From NCBI GenBank assembly GCA_021813505.1, contig JAKAKI010000011.1, positions 1 to 47,027 on the forward strand: DNA of 47,027 nucleotides. Reading direction: 5' to 3'. A model generated the notes under the pieces. That model did no database searches and was not told the origin of the DNA. It was given only the letters and a program-made list of their open reading frames with translations. A program made the translations under genes and the position numbers. Below are positions 14,156 to 21,885 of this stretch, in pieces (the stretch's first letter is position 1; every line of letters begins with the position of its first letter). Origin of the DNA: a bacterium. Lineage in GTDB: Bacteria > Zixibacteria > MSB-5A5 > WJJR01.

Positions 14156-15562
14156 TCAGGTTCGGGCCACTCTCGCATGGGTGTTGGCCGGCAATTCGCG
14201 CAAGCGCGCGGTGAAGTGGCGCAGGAAGGGTGATTGATATTCGATGGCGAATCCGCCGGCACTTTCGCGTTTGGCGAAGATGGCGGCAAAGGTCCGGGCA
14301 ACATATTCGAGATGCGATTCGGTGTAGACGCGGCGGGGAATCGCCAGCCGCACGAGTTCATGGGGCGGGTAGATCGGCTCGTGGGTCTCCGGATCGATCT
14401 CGCCAAACATCAGGGAACCGATCTCGACCGTACGGATGCCGCCTTCGCGGTAGAGGGCCACGGCCAGAGTCTGACCGGGAAACTCACCGGGCGGGATCTG
14501 GGGATAGAGCGCACCGGCATCGATAAACACGGCGTGACCGCCGACCGGGCGCACGATCGTGGCTCCGGCTTCCGCGAGACGATTGCCCAGCCACTCCACC
14601 TGCCCGGCACGATAGGCGAGATAATCGGGATTCGTCACTTCTTCGAGGCCGCATGCGACCGCTTCAAGATCGCGTCCGGCGAGACCGCCATAGGTGTGAA
14701 ACCCCTCGAAGATCACCAGCGCCTCTTTGATACGGGCGGCGAACTCCGGGTCCTTCACGGCAATGAATCCGCCGATGTTGACCAGTCCGTCTTTCTTGGC
14801 CGACATGAGACAGCCATCGCCGAAGTCGAAAATTGTGCGGGCGATTTCCTTAACGGGACGGCCGCGCTGCGATTCCTCGCGCTGGGAGACGAACCAGGCG
14901 TTCTCCGCGAATCGGGCCGCATCGAACAACAGCGGCACATGATGCTTGCGGCAGATCGCGGATGCCGTCCGGGCATTGGCCACGGATAACGGCTGGCCGC
15001 CGACCGAGTTGTTGGTGATGGTGAGAACACACACTTTCACGCGTCCAGGGTGTTCATCCAGAAATGTCTCGAGGCGGGCGCAGTCAATGTCGCCTTTGAA
15101 CGGGTATTCGCCGGCCACGTCGTCGCAGGACGGATCGGGAAGATCGACAGGCGTGGCCCCGCGATAGAGGACGTTGGCGCGCGTCGTATCGAAATGGGTG
15201 TTGGAGACGACAAAGTCGCCCTTTTCGAGGAGCAGAGAGAAGACCAGATGTTCGGCGGCGCGTCCCTGGTGAGTGGGAATGACATGCTGGTAGCCAGTGA
15301 GATTGCGGACAACTTCTTCTAAATGGAAGAAGTTGCGGCAACCGGCGTACGATTCATCGCCACGCATGAGCCCGCCCCATTGGCGCTCTGACATGGCTGA
15401 GGTGCCGGAATCAGTGAGGAGGTCGATGAAAACATCTTCCGCACGGATGTTAAAGAGATTGCAGCCGGCATCGGCGAGTTTGTGTTCGCGGTCGCGGCGC
15501 GGCAGCAAGGCAATCGGTTCGATTGCTTTTATGCGGAATGGTTCAACGGGATGTCTGGTCAT
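14156..15562 (-). CDS. tnaA: Tryptophanase / tyrosine phenol-lyase family beta-eliminating lyase, probably tryptophanase
   Basis: PLP enzyme of 468 residues releasing pyruvate, ammonia and indole (tryptophanase) or phenol (TPL). DVFIDLLTDSGT (43-54), PTHQGR (96-101), the PLP lysine in SAKKDG (Lys257) and IPRRVYTESH near the end are all present. Much of the sequence resembles TPL (FGDGC-x-x-S-x-KKD-x-LVNIGG and a TPL-like C-terminus with FTARL). However, the position of the phenol-binding Arg381 of Citrobacter TPL is Ile381 here (TVEIGS), as in tryptophanase. I therefore favour tryptophanase. First of a run of amino-acid catabolic genes on the minus strand; RBS AGGGGG. Confidence 0.85.
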   Translation of the reverse strand: MTRHPVEPFRIKAIEPIALLPRRDREHKLADAGCNLFNIRAEDVFIDLLTDSGTSAMSERQWGGLMRGDESYAGCRNFFHLEEVVRNLTGYQHVIPTHQGRAAEHLVFSLLLEKGDFVVSNTHFDTTRANVLYRGATPVDLPDPSCDDVAGEYPFKGDIDCARLETFLDEHPGRVKVCVLTITNNSVGGQPLSVANARTASAICRKHHVPLLFDAARFAENAWFVSQREESQRGRPVKEIARTIFDFGDGCLMSAKKDGLVNIGGFIAVKDPEFAARIKEALVIFEGFHTYGGLAGRDLEAVACGLEEVTNPDYLAYRAGQVEWLGNRLAEAGATIVRPVGGHAVFIDAGALYPQIPPGEFPGQTLAVALYREGGIRTVEIGSLMFGEIDPETHEPIYPPHELVRLAIPRRVYTESHLEYVARTFAAIFAKRESAGGFAIEYQSPFLRHFTARLRELPANTHARVART

Positions 15563-15643
15563 GGTGCCCCCTAGTGGCTAATAAGGTACCCGTGCGTTCG
15601 TGATGTGACAAGGCGATTCGCAGTCGCGAGTGGAGATAGGAGT

Positions 15644-15667
15644 CATGGGAGGCATGGGAGGTATGAG
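15644..15667. repeat. Period-9 tandem repeat (ATGGGANNN)
   Basis: Units ATGGGAGGC, ATGGGAGGT and ATGAGG lie directly before the asparaginase stop codon. Confidence 0.6.
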
Positions 15668-15668
15668 G

Positions 15669-16700
15669 CTATTTCAGTTTCTTCAGTTCGCCGACCATGC
15701 GGATCTTGCCGATTTCGATGCCGCGGTGATTGGTGAGAACTGGCTCGGCGAGCTTCGCGAGTGCGACGTATTCGTCTTTGCTGAGTAAGTCGAGCTGGCG
15801 CAGGATACCGATGATCACCGGGGCGATCGCGCGGGCGGTGCCGTCGGCGATCTTGACGGCAATTCCCCAGCCGCGTTCGGGTATGCCCACACACTCGACC
15901 GCTTCACCGCCGGCCTTGCTGATCGCACGGCCACCGGTGGCCTGGGCTAAGGCGAGATCGAAGCGGCCTTCGCCGGAGACCATTTCGGGATGGGCGCGCA
16001 TCGCACCGGCGATTCTCCGGCACGCCTCATGGCATTCATCATCGGTGCGGGGTTTGGGCCCGACGGATGACGCCAATCGCGCATACCCGAGCGCCAGCGA
16101 CTTCAGTGGTACCGCGTAGTTGGGAACTGAACAGCCGTCGATGCCATGGATCATGTCGTTGGGTTCAATCCCGAGTGTCTGCGCGACCTGAGCGCGGATC
16201 AGGCGCTGAAGCGGCGATTGGATCTCGAGATAGTTTTCGAACGGCTGGCCCAGGATGCGCGAGAGTGCCAGCATGCCGCTGTGCTTGCCCGAACAGTTAT
16301 TGAAGATCGCTGTGAAGGTACTCCGCGCCGGGATGGGGAGTTCATTGTCACGGAAAATCAGTGGCACGTGGACGCCGCATTGCAGGTGAGATTCCTTCGC
16401 ATCGATGGCGGCCAGAATCTCTCGGGCAGCACGAATGTGACGTTCCTCACCCGAATGAGAGGCGCAAATTAAGGCCAAGTGGTGCTCGGCGAGACCGAAG
16501 CGATCGGGGAATCCGCGCATCACGGTCGGGAGCGCCTGAAACGGCTTGAGCGACGAGCGCGAGAAGGTCACCAGTTCGGGTGAGCCGAGCGAGGCAATGA
16601 GTTCGCCCTCACGATCGACGACAGCGGCGGCGGCGAAATGGACACTTTCGACGTGATTGCCACGGAAGATTTCCGCTGCTGGAACAAAAGTTTCATTCAT
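15669..16700 (-). CDS. L-asparaginase of the PF06089 (Rhizobium etli AsnII/ReAV) type
   Basis: 343 residues from ATG 16700 (GAGG 8 nt upstream). Hydrolyses asparagine to aspartate and ammonia. The family has a Ser-x-x-Lys dyad and a zinc site; here they appear as SSLK (Ser49, Lys52), ASHSGE (Ser81), NNCSGKHSG (Cys136, Lys139) and DGCSVPNYAVP (Cys190), each one residue off the ReAV numbering Ser48/Lys51/Ser80/Cys135/Lys138/Cys189. It is thus probably active. No signal peptide, so cytoplasmic. A Pho-box-like repeat lies 92-108 nt upstream (16792-16808). Confidence 0.9.
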   Translation of the reverse strand: MNETFVPAAEIFRGNHVESVHFAAAAVVDREGELIASLGSPELVTFSRSSLKPFQALPTVMRGFPDRFGLAEHHLALICASHSGEERHIRAAREILAAIDAKESHLQCGVHVPLIFRDNELPIPARSTFTAIFNNCSGKHSGMLALSRILGQPFENYLEIQSPLQRLIRAQVAQTLGIEPNDMIHGIDGCSVPNYAVPLKSLALGYARLASSVGPKPRTDDECHEACRRIAGAMRAHPEMVSGEGRFDLALAQATGGRAISKAGGEAVECVGIPERGWGIAVKIADGTARAIAPVIIGILRQLDLLSKDEYVALAKLAEPVLTNHRGIEIGKIRMVGELKKLK

Positions 16701-16791
16701 GTCTTGAGCCTCACAAACCGTCTGCCCCAATCATATCAATTTATCGCTGTTTCCTATGACAGTCGAGAAAATCCCAGTGCCGGCTCTCTTA

Positions 16792-16808
16792 TTGACAGGA
16801 TTATGACA
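16792..16808 (-). promoter_or_regulatory. Pho-box-like direct repeat upstream of the asparaginase gene
   Basis: Minus strand reads TGTCAT-AATCC-TGTCAA, two hexamers with an 11-bp period. It lies between the asparaginase start (16700) and the stop of the upstream flavoprotein gene (16815). Another isolated ATGACA occurs at 16756-16761. Same motif as at 20934, 29241, 43296 and 43437. Confidence 0.6.
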
Positions 16809-16814
16809 GAGCGA

Positions 16815-17984
16815 TCAGTCCCGACGGCTCGCGGATCGACCGCCGGAAATTGACTTGAGCAGGCGCTGTCCCAAAAGCCAGAGCATATAGCGGGGATACG
16901 ACTCGCGATGATCGACAACGGCGGTGTAGCGCCCGAGTGCATCCGGAAGTGACGCGAGCACGGACAGAACCCTGCGCGGATTGCGGTAGAATCCCCAGGC
17001 AAAACGGCGTGACCAGCGCAGATGCGGCAGCAGTGACAGTTCGCAGAGTTCGCTGTAGGTGCGTGCGGCACCGGAGGAGGAATCACGGGTGAGTGCCACG
17101 GCGGCGAGTTGGCCCGACTCAATGGCGCCGGCGATCCCCTCACCGCTTTGGGCGTCGACCATGCCGGCGGCATCGCCCGCCAGAAGACAGCGGCCACGGC
17201 CCGATTGCCGGGGGTGGCCACCGAGGGGGATGATGTGGCCTATGGGACGGAAAGGACCTATCGGACCTATAAGGGTGGTCGGCAGAGTGAGGCGCTCCCA
17301 AAGACGCCTGAAGTTCGGCAGGAGCGTGGCCTCACCACTGCGGCGCTGGCCGATTCCGACCAGTATATACGAGCCGTGATGGAGAACCCAGCCGAAACCG
17401 TGGGGAGCGGTTCCGACGAAGAAGCGCCCCTCTCCCTCATTGACGCTGAGTTGCTCGGCGTATTCGACAGGGACACGCTGTTCGAGACAGGCCGCGGATT
17501 CGCGCGCGGTATCGAGGGGGCGCACCGTTTTGATCAGATCGCCGGTGGCACCGGTCGCGATGATTACACCAGAAGCATTGTATTCGGCTTCACCGGTTGT
17601 CACTCGTAGTTCGGCTCCATGTGCTCGAATTGCCAGCGCCTTCTCCCAGCGAACTTCGGCGCCGGCCTCCTGGGCCTGCTTTAGCAGGAACTGATCGAAT
17701 CTCGCGCGGTCGACGAAGATGCCGAGCGGTTCCTTAGGGGAATGAACGAGTGTCGAATCGCCGTCGGTGATCGTCATACGGCGAAATGGCACCTCAATGA
17801 TCTGCAGCGGAATCGCGAAAGGAAGTAATCCCAGCGCGTACCGCGACACCCAGCCACCGCAGAGTTTTGGACGGGGCATGGGTTTCTTCTCCAAGACCAG
17901 CACCCTGGCGCCGAGCTGCGCCGCCCGATGGGCCGCGGCACTTCCGGCTGGTCCACCGCCGATGATGACGAGGTCGTGGGTCAT
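16815..17984 (-). CDS. Geranylgeranyl-reductase-like FAD-dependent oxidoreductase
   Basis: 389 residues. The N-terminal Rossmann motif for FAD is IIGGGPAGSAAAHRAAQLG with the acidic end EKK. The KLCGGWVS segment is typical of the geranylgeranyl reductase group, and the second FAD contact is CLLAGDAAGMVDAQSGEGI. Relatives reduce isoprenoid chains of lipids, quinones or chlorophyll; the substrate here is not determined. The segment LIGPIGP (about residues 250-256) is encoded by a period-9 repeat tract (17237-17275), so this loop has grown by repeat expansion. Minus-strand neighbour of the hydroxyacid dehydrogenase. Confidence 0.85.
   Translation of the reverse strand: MTHDLVIIGGGPAGSAAAHRAAQLGARVLVLEKKPMPRPKLCGGWVSRYALGLLPFAIPLQIIEVPFRRMTITDGDSTLVHSPKEPLGIFVDRARFDQFLLKQAQEAGAEVRWEKALAIRAHGAELRVTTGEAEYNASGVIIATGATGDLIKTVRPLDTARESAACLEQRVPVEYAEQLSVNEGEGRFFVGTAPHGFGWVLHHGSYILVGIGQRRSGEATLLPNFRRLWERLTLPTTLIGPIGPFRPIGHIIPLGGHPRQSGRGRCLLAGDAAGMVDAQSGEGIAGAIESGQLAAVALTRDSSSGAARTYSELCELSLLPHLRWSRRFAWGFYRNPRRVLSVLASLPDALGRYTAVVDHRESYPRYMLWLLGQRLLKSISGGRSASRRD
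17237..17275. repeat. Period-9 tandem repeat inside a coding region
   Basis: GGACCTATCGGACCTATAAG and flanking units, the same unit type as 39183-39217. It is in frame with the flavoprotein gene and encodes I/L-G-P repeats. Confidence 0.6.
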
Positions 17985-18010
17985 GACGGCAGGCGGTTTC
18001 GCAGGGGGAG

Positions 18011-18044
18011 TGATGGGAATTATGGGAGGAATGGGAATGATCGG
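18011..18044. repeat. Period-9 tandem repeat (ATGGGANNN)
   Basis: ATGGGAATT, ATGGGAGGA and ATGGGAATG units lie between the hydroxyacid dehydrogenase stop and the flavoprotein start. Confidence 0.65.
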
Positions 18045-18053
18045 AAGAGACCA

Positions 18054-19049
18054 TCAATATCCGCGTTTCTTGTCTACGATGTTGAGGAGGGGTTGGCCGC
18101 GAAGATAGCGGCGGAGGTTTTTCAGGAAGAACTCGGCGGCGCGGATCGCGTAATCGGCGGTCTCGCCGGAGATGTGCGGCGTCATGGCGACATTGGCCAT
18201 CTTGTAGAATGGATGCTCCGCGGGCAACGGTTCCTGGGCGTAAACATCGAGGCCGGCGCCGGCGATCGTGCCATTCTGGAGAGCGGCGAGCAGGGCGGGT
18301 TCGTCGACGACGGTGCCGCGCGCCATGTTGATCAGGTACGCCGATTTCTTCATGCAGGCAAGCTCCTTCGCGCCGATGATGTGATGCGTCTCAGCGCCTC
18401 CCGGCAGGCTTAGGACCACATAGTCTGCTTCGGCGAGAAACTGGTGGAAGTGGCTCGTACTGCCGACGCGGTCGAAATTCGGCAGTTTCGTCTTGGCTTT
18501 CGAACGCCTGATCCCCCACACCTCCATCCCGGCTTGTTTCGCGAACCGGGCGATCCGGCCGCCGATACGTCCAGTGCCGACAATCAGGATACGCCGGCGC
18601 GAGGGAAGCGAGCGCTGGGAAGTGATCGGTTTGCGATCCCAGATCCCGGCGAACTTCTGGCAGTATCCCTGATGCAGGCCGGTCTCGAAGGCGAGAACGA
18701 AGGCCCAAGCCGCCACGGGGACGGTTTCGTCGTGCAGTCCCACGGATGAGGTCAGGACAATCTTGCTTTGCTGCATCGCGGGAAAGATCGCGGAATCGAC
18801 ACCGGCGACACCCATGTGGAGCCAGCGCAGGTTTGGCGCTTTGCGCAATTCGTCTTCGCTGAAACGGAAGGTGGCGTAGACCTCTGCGCGGGCGAGGAAC
18901 TGTTCGTGCTCCTCGTGATTCGATGGGATGAGGAGTTCCGCGCGGCGCGAAAGGAAGAGATCGGACTTCAGCAATCCTTGCAGCCAGCTCGCGAATTCGG
19001 GGGAGCGGCTGAAGGAGCAGAGGGCGGTGAGGGTTGAGGGGTATTTCAT
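18054..19049 (-). CDS. D-isomer-specific 2-hydroxyacid dehydrogenase
   Basis: 331 residues. NAD(P) Rossmann motif VGTGRIGGRIARFAK (about 155-169). The catalytic Arg is in NMARGTVVDE, the Glu in DVYAQEPLPAEHPFY, and the His in TPHISGET, all in the expected order. It interconverts 2-oxoacids and D-2-hydroxyacids; glyoxylate/hydroxypyruvate-type substrates are common in this clade, but specificity cannot be read from the sequence. Followed on the minus strand by the flavoprotein gene after 69 nt of period-9 repeat. It is flanked upstream by the palindrome 19098-19203. Confidence 0.9.
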   Translation of the reverse strand: MKYPSTLTALCSFSRSPEFASWLQGLLKSDLFLSRRAELLIPSNHEEHEQFLARAEVYATFRFSEDELRKAPNLRWLHMGVAGVDSAIFPAMQQSKIVLTSSVGLHDETVPVAAWAFVLAFETGLHQGYCQKFAGIWDRKPITSQRSLPSRRRILIVGTGRIGGRIARFAKQAGMEVWGIRRSKAKTKLPNFDRVGSTSHFHQFLAEADYVVLSLPGGAETHHIIGAKELACMKKSAYLINMARGTVVDEPALLAALQNGTIAGAGLDVYAQEPLPAEHPFYKMANVAMTPHISGETADYAIRAAEFFLKNLRRYLRGQPLLNIVDKKRGY

Positions 19050-19097
19050 TCAGGAACCCATAAGCAGAGTTCACATAAGATTCAAGGTTTTTGGGGA

Positions 19098-19203
19098 GGG
19101 AGGGCAAGGCTCCTGCCGAGCCACGTTCCCGCGCGGACACGATAGCGAACCTAAACAAATACTCCCGCGCGGGAAGAAGGCTCGGCAGGAGCCTCGCCCT
19201 CCC
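19098..19203. repeat. 25-bp palindromic dispersed repeat, copy 2 (long loop)
   Basis: Arms 19098-19122 and 19179-19203, one mismatch (CAAGG against CGAGG). The longer loop contains a second pair, TTCCCGCGCGG and CCGCGCGGGAA. Confidence 0.85.
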
Positions 19204-19305
19204 AGTATCGTCATCCAAATCAAATCATGGTGGTATCCCACATAGAGATGGGGGCGTAAGAGATACGCCCCCATGCGTTTTGTTCATCGCTCCAACCGAA
19301 GTGGA

Positions 19306-20646
19306 TTAGAGTTTGTACTTCTTTTCAACCTGGCCGATCACCTGATCGAGAATATCGAGGGCGACCTGGCACTGATGGCGAGTGATGACCAATGGCGGAA
19401 CCAGACGGATGCCGTTGGGACCGCAGGTCAGAAGCATCAGCCCTTTACGGAAGGTCTCCATCTCCACATCGTGGGAGATCTTCGGCGCCGGGGCCTTGGT
19501 CTTCTTGTCGAGGACAAACTCGATGCCGATCATCAGGCCGAGTCCGCGGACATCGCCCATGGACGGGTGGCGTTTCTGCATCTTCTTCAGTTCGGCCATG
19601 AGGAATTTGCCCTGCTTGGCCGCGTTGTCCATGAGACCGCCTTCGAGCAGATCCATGGTGGCATGCGCGGCCGCGCAGCCGATGGGAGTGCCACCGAAGG
19701 TGGTCGAATGCGCACCCGGAGGCCAGTCCATGATTTCGGCGGAGGCGATGCACGCACCCAGCGGTATGCCGGAGGCGATGGCCTTGGCGGTCGTGATGAT
19801 GTCGGGTTCAACCCCCCAGTGCTGGATGGCAAACCACTTGCCGGTCTTCCCCATTCCCGACTGGACTTCGTCCATAATCAGGTAGATGCCGTACTTTTTG
19901 GCCAGCGCCGCGAGAGCGGGGAAATAATCGGGTGGCGGTACGATGTATCCGCCTTCTCCCTGCACCGGTTCCACGATGATGGCCGCGACATCCTCCGCCG
20001 GAGCGACGCGGGTGAAGATCTGTTCCTCGATGAATTTGACGCATTGCAGTTCGCAGGACGGGTGCTTCAGGTTGAACGGGCAGCGGTAGCAGTAGGCGTA
20101 CGGCACATGCGTCACTTCGGGCAGCATCGGGGCGTAGCGCTCGCGCTGGGTCTTCTTGGAGCAGGTCAGCGAGAGGGCGCCCATGGTGCGTCCGTGGAAG
20201 GCGCCGATGAAGGCGATCATGCGCGGCTTGCGGGTTTTGTATCGCGCCAATTTCAGCGCGCACTCCACCGACTCAGTTCCCGAGTTGGTAAAAAACACCC
20301 GTTTGGGGCTTTTGCCCGGCGCGACGGCGCCGAGGCGCTGCGCGAGGCTGCCGATTTGCTCGTGGTAGAAGTCGGCGCTGGAGAAGTGCACCGCCTTCTG
20401 CGCCTGATGCACGATCGCATCGACGACCTTGGGGTGGCAATTGCCGGTCGAGCAAACGCCGATTCCCGAGTGGAAATCGAGAAACTGGTTGCCGTCCACG
20501 TCCCAAATCCAGGCGCCATCGGCGTGGTCGAGCACCACGGGATAGGCACGGGTGTACGACGGGGACACGAATTGCTCATCGAACTTGATGAGTTTATCAC
20601 TTTTCGGACCCGGCAGGCGGGTCTTGATGACAGGATGCTGGTTCAT
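19306..20646 (-). CDS. Class III PLP aminotransferase (4-aminobutyrate/ornithine type)
   Basis: 446 residues. Fold type I omega-aminotransferase with TNSGTESVECALKLAR (PLP phosphate loop), FHGRTMGALS, EPVQGEGGY, MDEVQSGMGKTGKWF and the PLP lysine in TTAKAIASGIPLGA. It carries a Cys cluster (CYRCPF, then two further Cys within 20 residues) that standard GabT lacks. This insertion resembles the acetylornithine-family enzymes of Thermococcales and relatives, some of which act on ornithine or as broad-range racemases, so I leave the substrate open. Good RBS (AGGAGG) before ATG 20646. A Pho-box-like site lies 288 nt upstream in the divergent region. Confidence 0.88.
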   Translation of the reverse strand: MNQHPVIKTRLPGPKSDKLIKFDEQFVSPSYTRAYPVVLDHADGAWIWDVDGNQFLDFHSGIGVCSTGNCHPKVVDAIVHQAQKAVHFSSADFYHEQIGSLAQRLGAVAPGKSPKRVFFTNSGTESVECALKLARYKTRKPRMIAFIGAFHGRTMGALSLTCSKKTQRERYAPMLPEVTHVPYAYCYRCPFNLKHPSCELQCVKFIEEQIFTRVAPAEDVAAIIVEPVQGEGGYIVPPPDYFPALAALAKKYGIYLIMDEVQSGMGKTGKWFAIQHWGVEPDIITTAKAIASGIPLGACIASAEIMDWPPGAHSTTFGGTPIGCAAAHATMDLLEGGLMDNAAKQGKFLMAELKKMQKRHPSMGDVRGLGLMIGIEFVLDKKTKAPAPKISHDVEMETFRKGLMLLTCGPNGIRLVPPLVITRHQCQVALDILDQVIGQVEKKYKL

Positions 20647-21017
20647 CTCATCCTCCTGAGGCGAAGAATCCTATTGGGTATTGTCAACGAACGGGTGTGG
20701 CAAGGCGCCAAAGGTGAGACTAGGTTGCGCCGCGCAGGTAGATGCGGTGCAGAACGCCGCGACGCCGCCGTGGGTTGCACAGCGGGGCAAAGAGAGCCAG
20801 ATCGTTCAGTCCGTTGATCATCGCAGTCGCATCTCCAGCACGAGAAGATACGGATCGAATCGCCGAAACCCAAGGCCTTTCGATGGTTAATACGAGTCCG
20901 GCAGCCAGGCCGCCGGTCTTGAGCGACCGAATTTGTCAGGTTGTTGTCATTCGCGTGAATCTCAAGCCCTGTCGGTTTGACAGCGGCTAATCGTGGCTTG
21001 CGTTTCGAGATGATAAA
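20647..21017. other. Divergent intergenic region, aminotransferase / endonuclease V homologue
   Basis: 371 bp with no supported gene. It contains the Pho-box-like repeat at 20934-20950 and a CTGTC-N5-GACAG inverted repeat (about 20966-20980). No clear sigma-70 promoter was seen. Confidence 0.6.
20934..20950 (+). promoter_or_regulatory. Pho-box-like direct repeat upstream of the endonuclease V homologue
   Basis: TGTCAG-GTTGT-TGTCAT, 11-bp period, ending 67 nt before the GTG at 21018. A CTGTC/GACAG inverted repeat follows shortly after. Confidence 0.55.
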
Positions 21018-21782
21018 GTGATATTCTCGCGTGATTCGAAGGCGAAAGGCCGGACGAGAGAGACATTGAAGCGCGAACTGATCAATCATCCTTGGAACCT
21101 CACGCTCCCGCGCGCGGCCGCGTTGCAGAGTGAGTTGGCGTCGCATGTGCGGCTGACGCCGTTGAAGGAACCGTCAGTGATCGTCGCCGGGGCGGACATT
21201 GCCGAATCGGCCGGCCAGGTATTCGCCGCAGTCGTCGTTATGGACAGTTCCAGCGGCAAGGTGATCGAGATCAGCCGCAGCCATGCCTTTGCGAGGTTTA
21301 GTGCGATTGCCGGATATCTCGCATTCCGGCACGGACCGATTATTCTGAAAGCCATCCATCAGCTTGATCACACTCCCGAGCTGTTCTTCTTCGCCGGCCA
21401 TGGTGTCTGCCATCCGCGATTTTTGGGTCTGGCCGCGCATCTGGGATTGCGAATGGATCGGGCATCAATCGGATGCTCCTCCGAGCGTCTGGTCGGGCAT
21501 TATGATCTTCCCGGGCCGAAGCGAGGCGATCATACGGTCGTTCGGTTTTCACCGCAGGCACCGGGGGCGGTCCTGCGCACGCAGCCGGGGATCAATCCGC
21601 TGTTCGTTTCGCCGGGACACAAGATCGACCTGATGGGCGCGATCTCGGAGACATTGCGGCTGTCGACCAAGTTTCGTTTCCCGGAGCCATTGCGCCGCGC
21701 TCACATCGAGGCGGGCCGCTATATGCGCGAATTCCGGGATAATGCCAGAATCACGGAGCCGAAGAAGCAATCCCCTCGGTGA
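21018..21782 (+). CDS. nfi: Endonuclease V homologue with substituted metal ligands
   Basis: 254 residues. Clear endonuclease V (PF04493) backbone: VAGADIAES (first catalytic Asp kept), the AGYLAFR helix, GHGVCHPRFLGLAAHLGL, IGCSSERL, NPLFVSPGHKI and a family-like RLPEPTR-type end (RFPEPLRRAH). In the active enzymes the second acidic ligand follows FR (FRE) and the third precedes GHG (DGHG). Here they are His (FRH) and Ala (AGHG), and the family Lys in IGVAKKRL is Ser. Inosine-strand cleavage is therefore doubtful; DNA or RNA binding may persist. The GTG start has a weak RBS, so the N-terminus is uncertain. Confidence 0.85.
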   Translation: MIFSRDSKAKGRTRETLKRELINHPWNLTLPRAAALQSELASHVRLTPLKEPSVIVAGADIAESAGQVFAAVVVMDSSSGKVIEISRSHAFARFSAIAGYLAFRHGPIILKAIHQLDHTPELFFFAGHGVCHPRFLGLAAHLGLRMDRASIGCSSERLVGHYDLPGPKRGDHTVVRFSPQAPGAVLRTQPGINPLFVSPGHKIDLMGAISETLRLSTKFRFPEPLRRAHIEAGRYMREFRDNARITEPKKQSPR

Positions 21783-21835
21783 CGACAGGCACCCGCGAGT
21801 TGACCACCGATTTCCAAGAGACATCAAATAGCGAA

Positions 21836-21855
21836 GGCAGACTAACCGGTCTGCC
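21836..21855. terminator. Possible terminator hairpin between convergent genes
   Basis: GGCAGAC-TAACCG-GTCTGCC followed by CTCTCT. Short stem without a real T-run, so weak. It sits between the stops of the genes ending at 21782 and 21886. Confidence 0.4.
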
Positions 21856-21885
21856 CTCTCTGGCGTAATGGAGCAATCGCGTGGC

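Noticed and set aside
14234-14989. 251-codon plus-strand frame
   Set aside because: Antisense to tnaA.
19273-20817. 514-codon open frame on the plus strand
   Set aside because: Antisense to the well-supported class III aminotransferase; an effect of GC-rich codon usage. The protein is low complexity (D/G/H/R-rich) with no motif.
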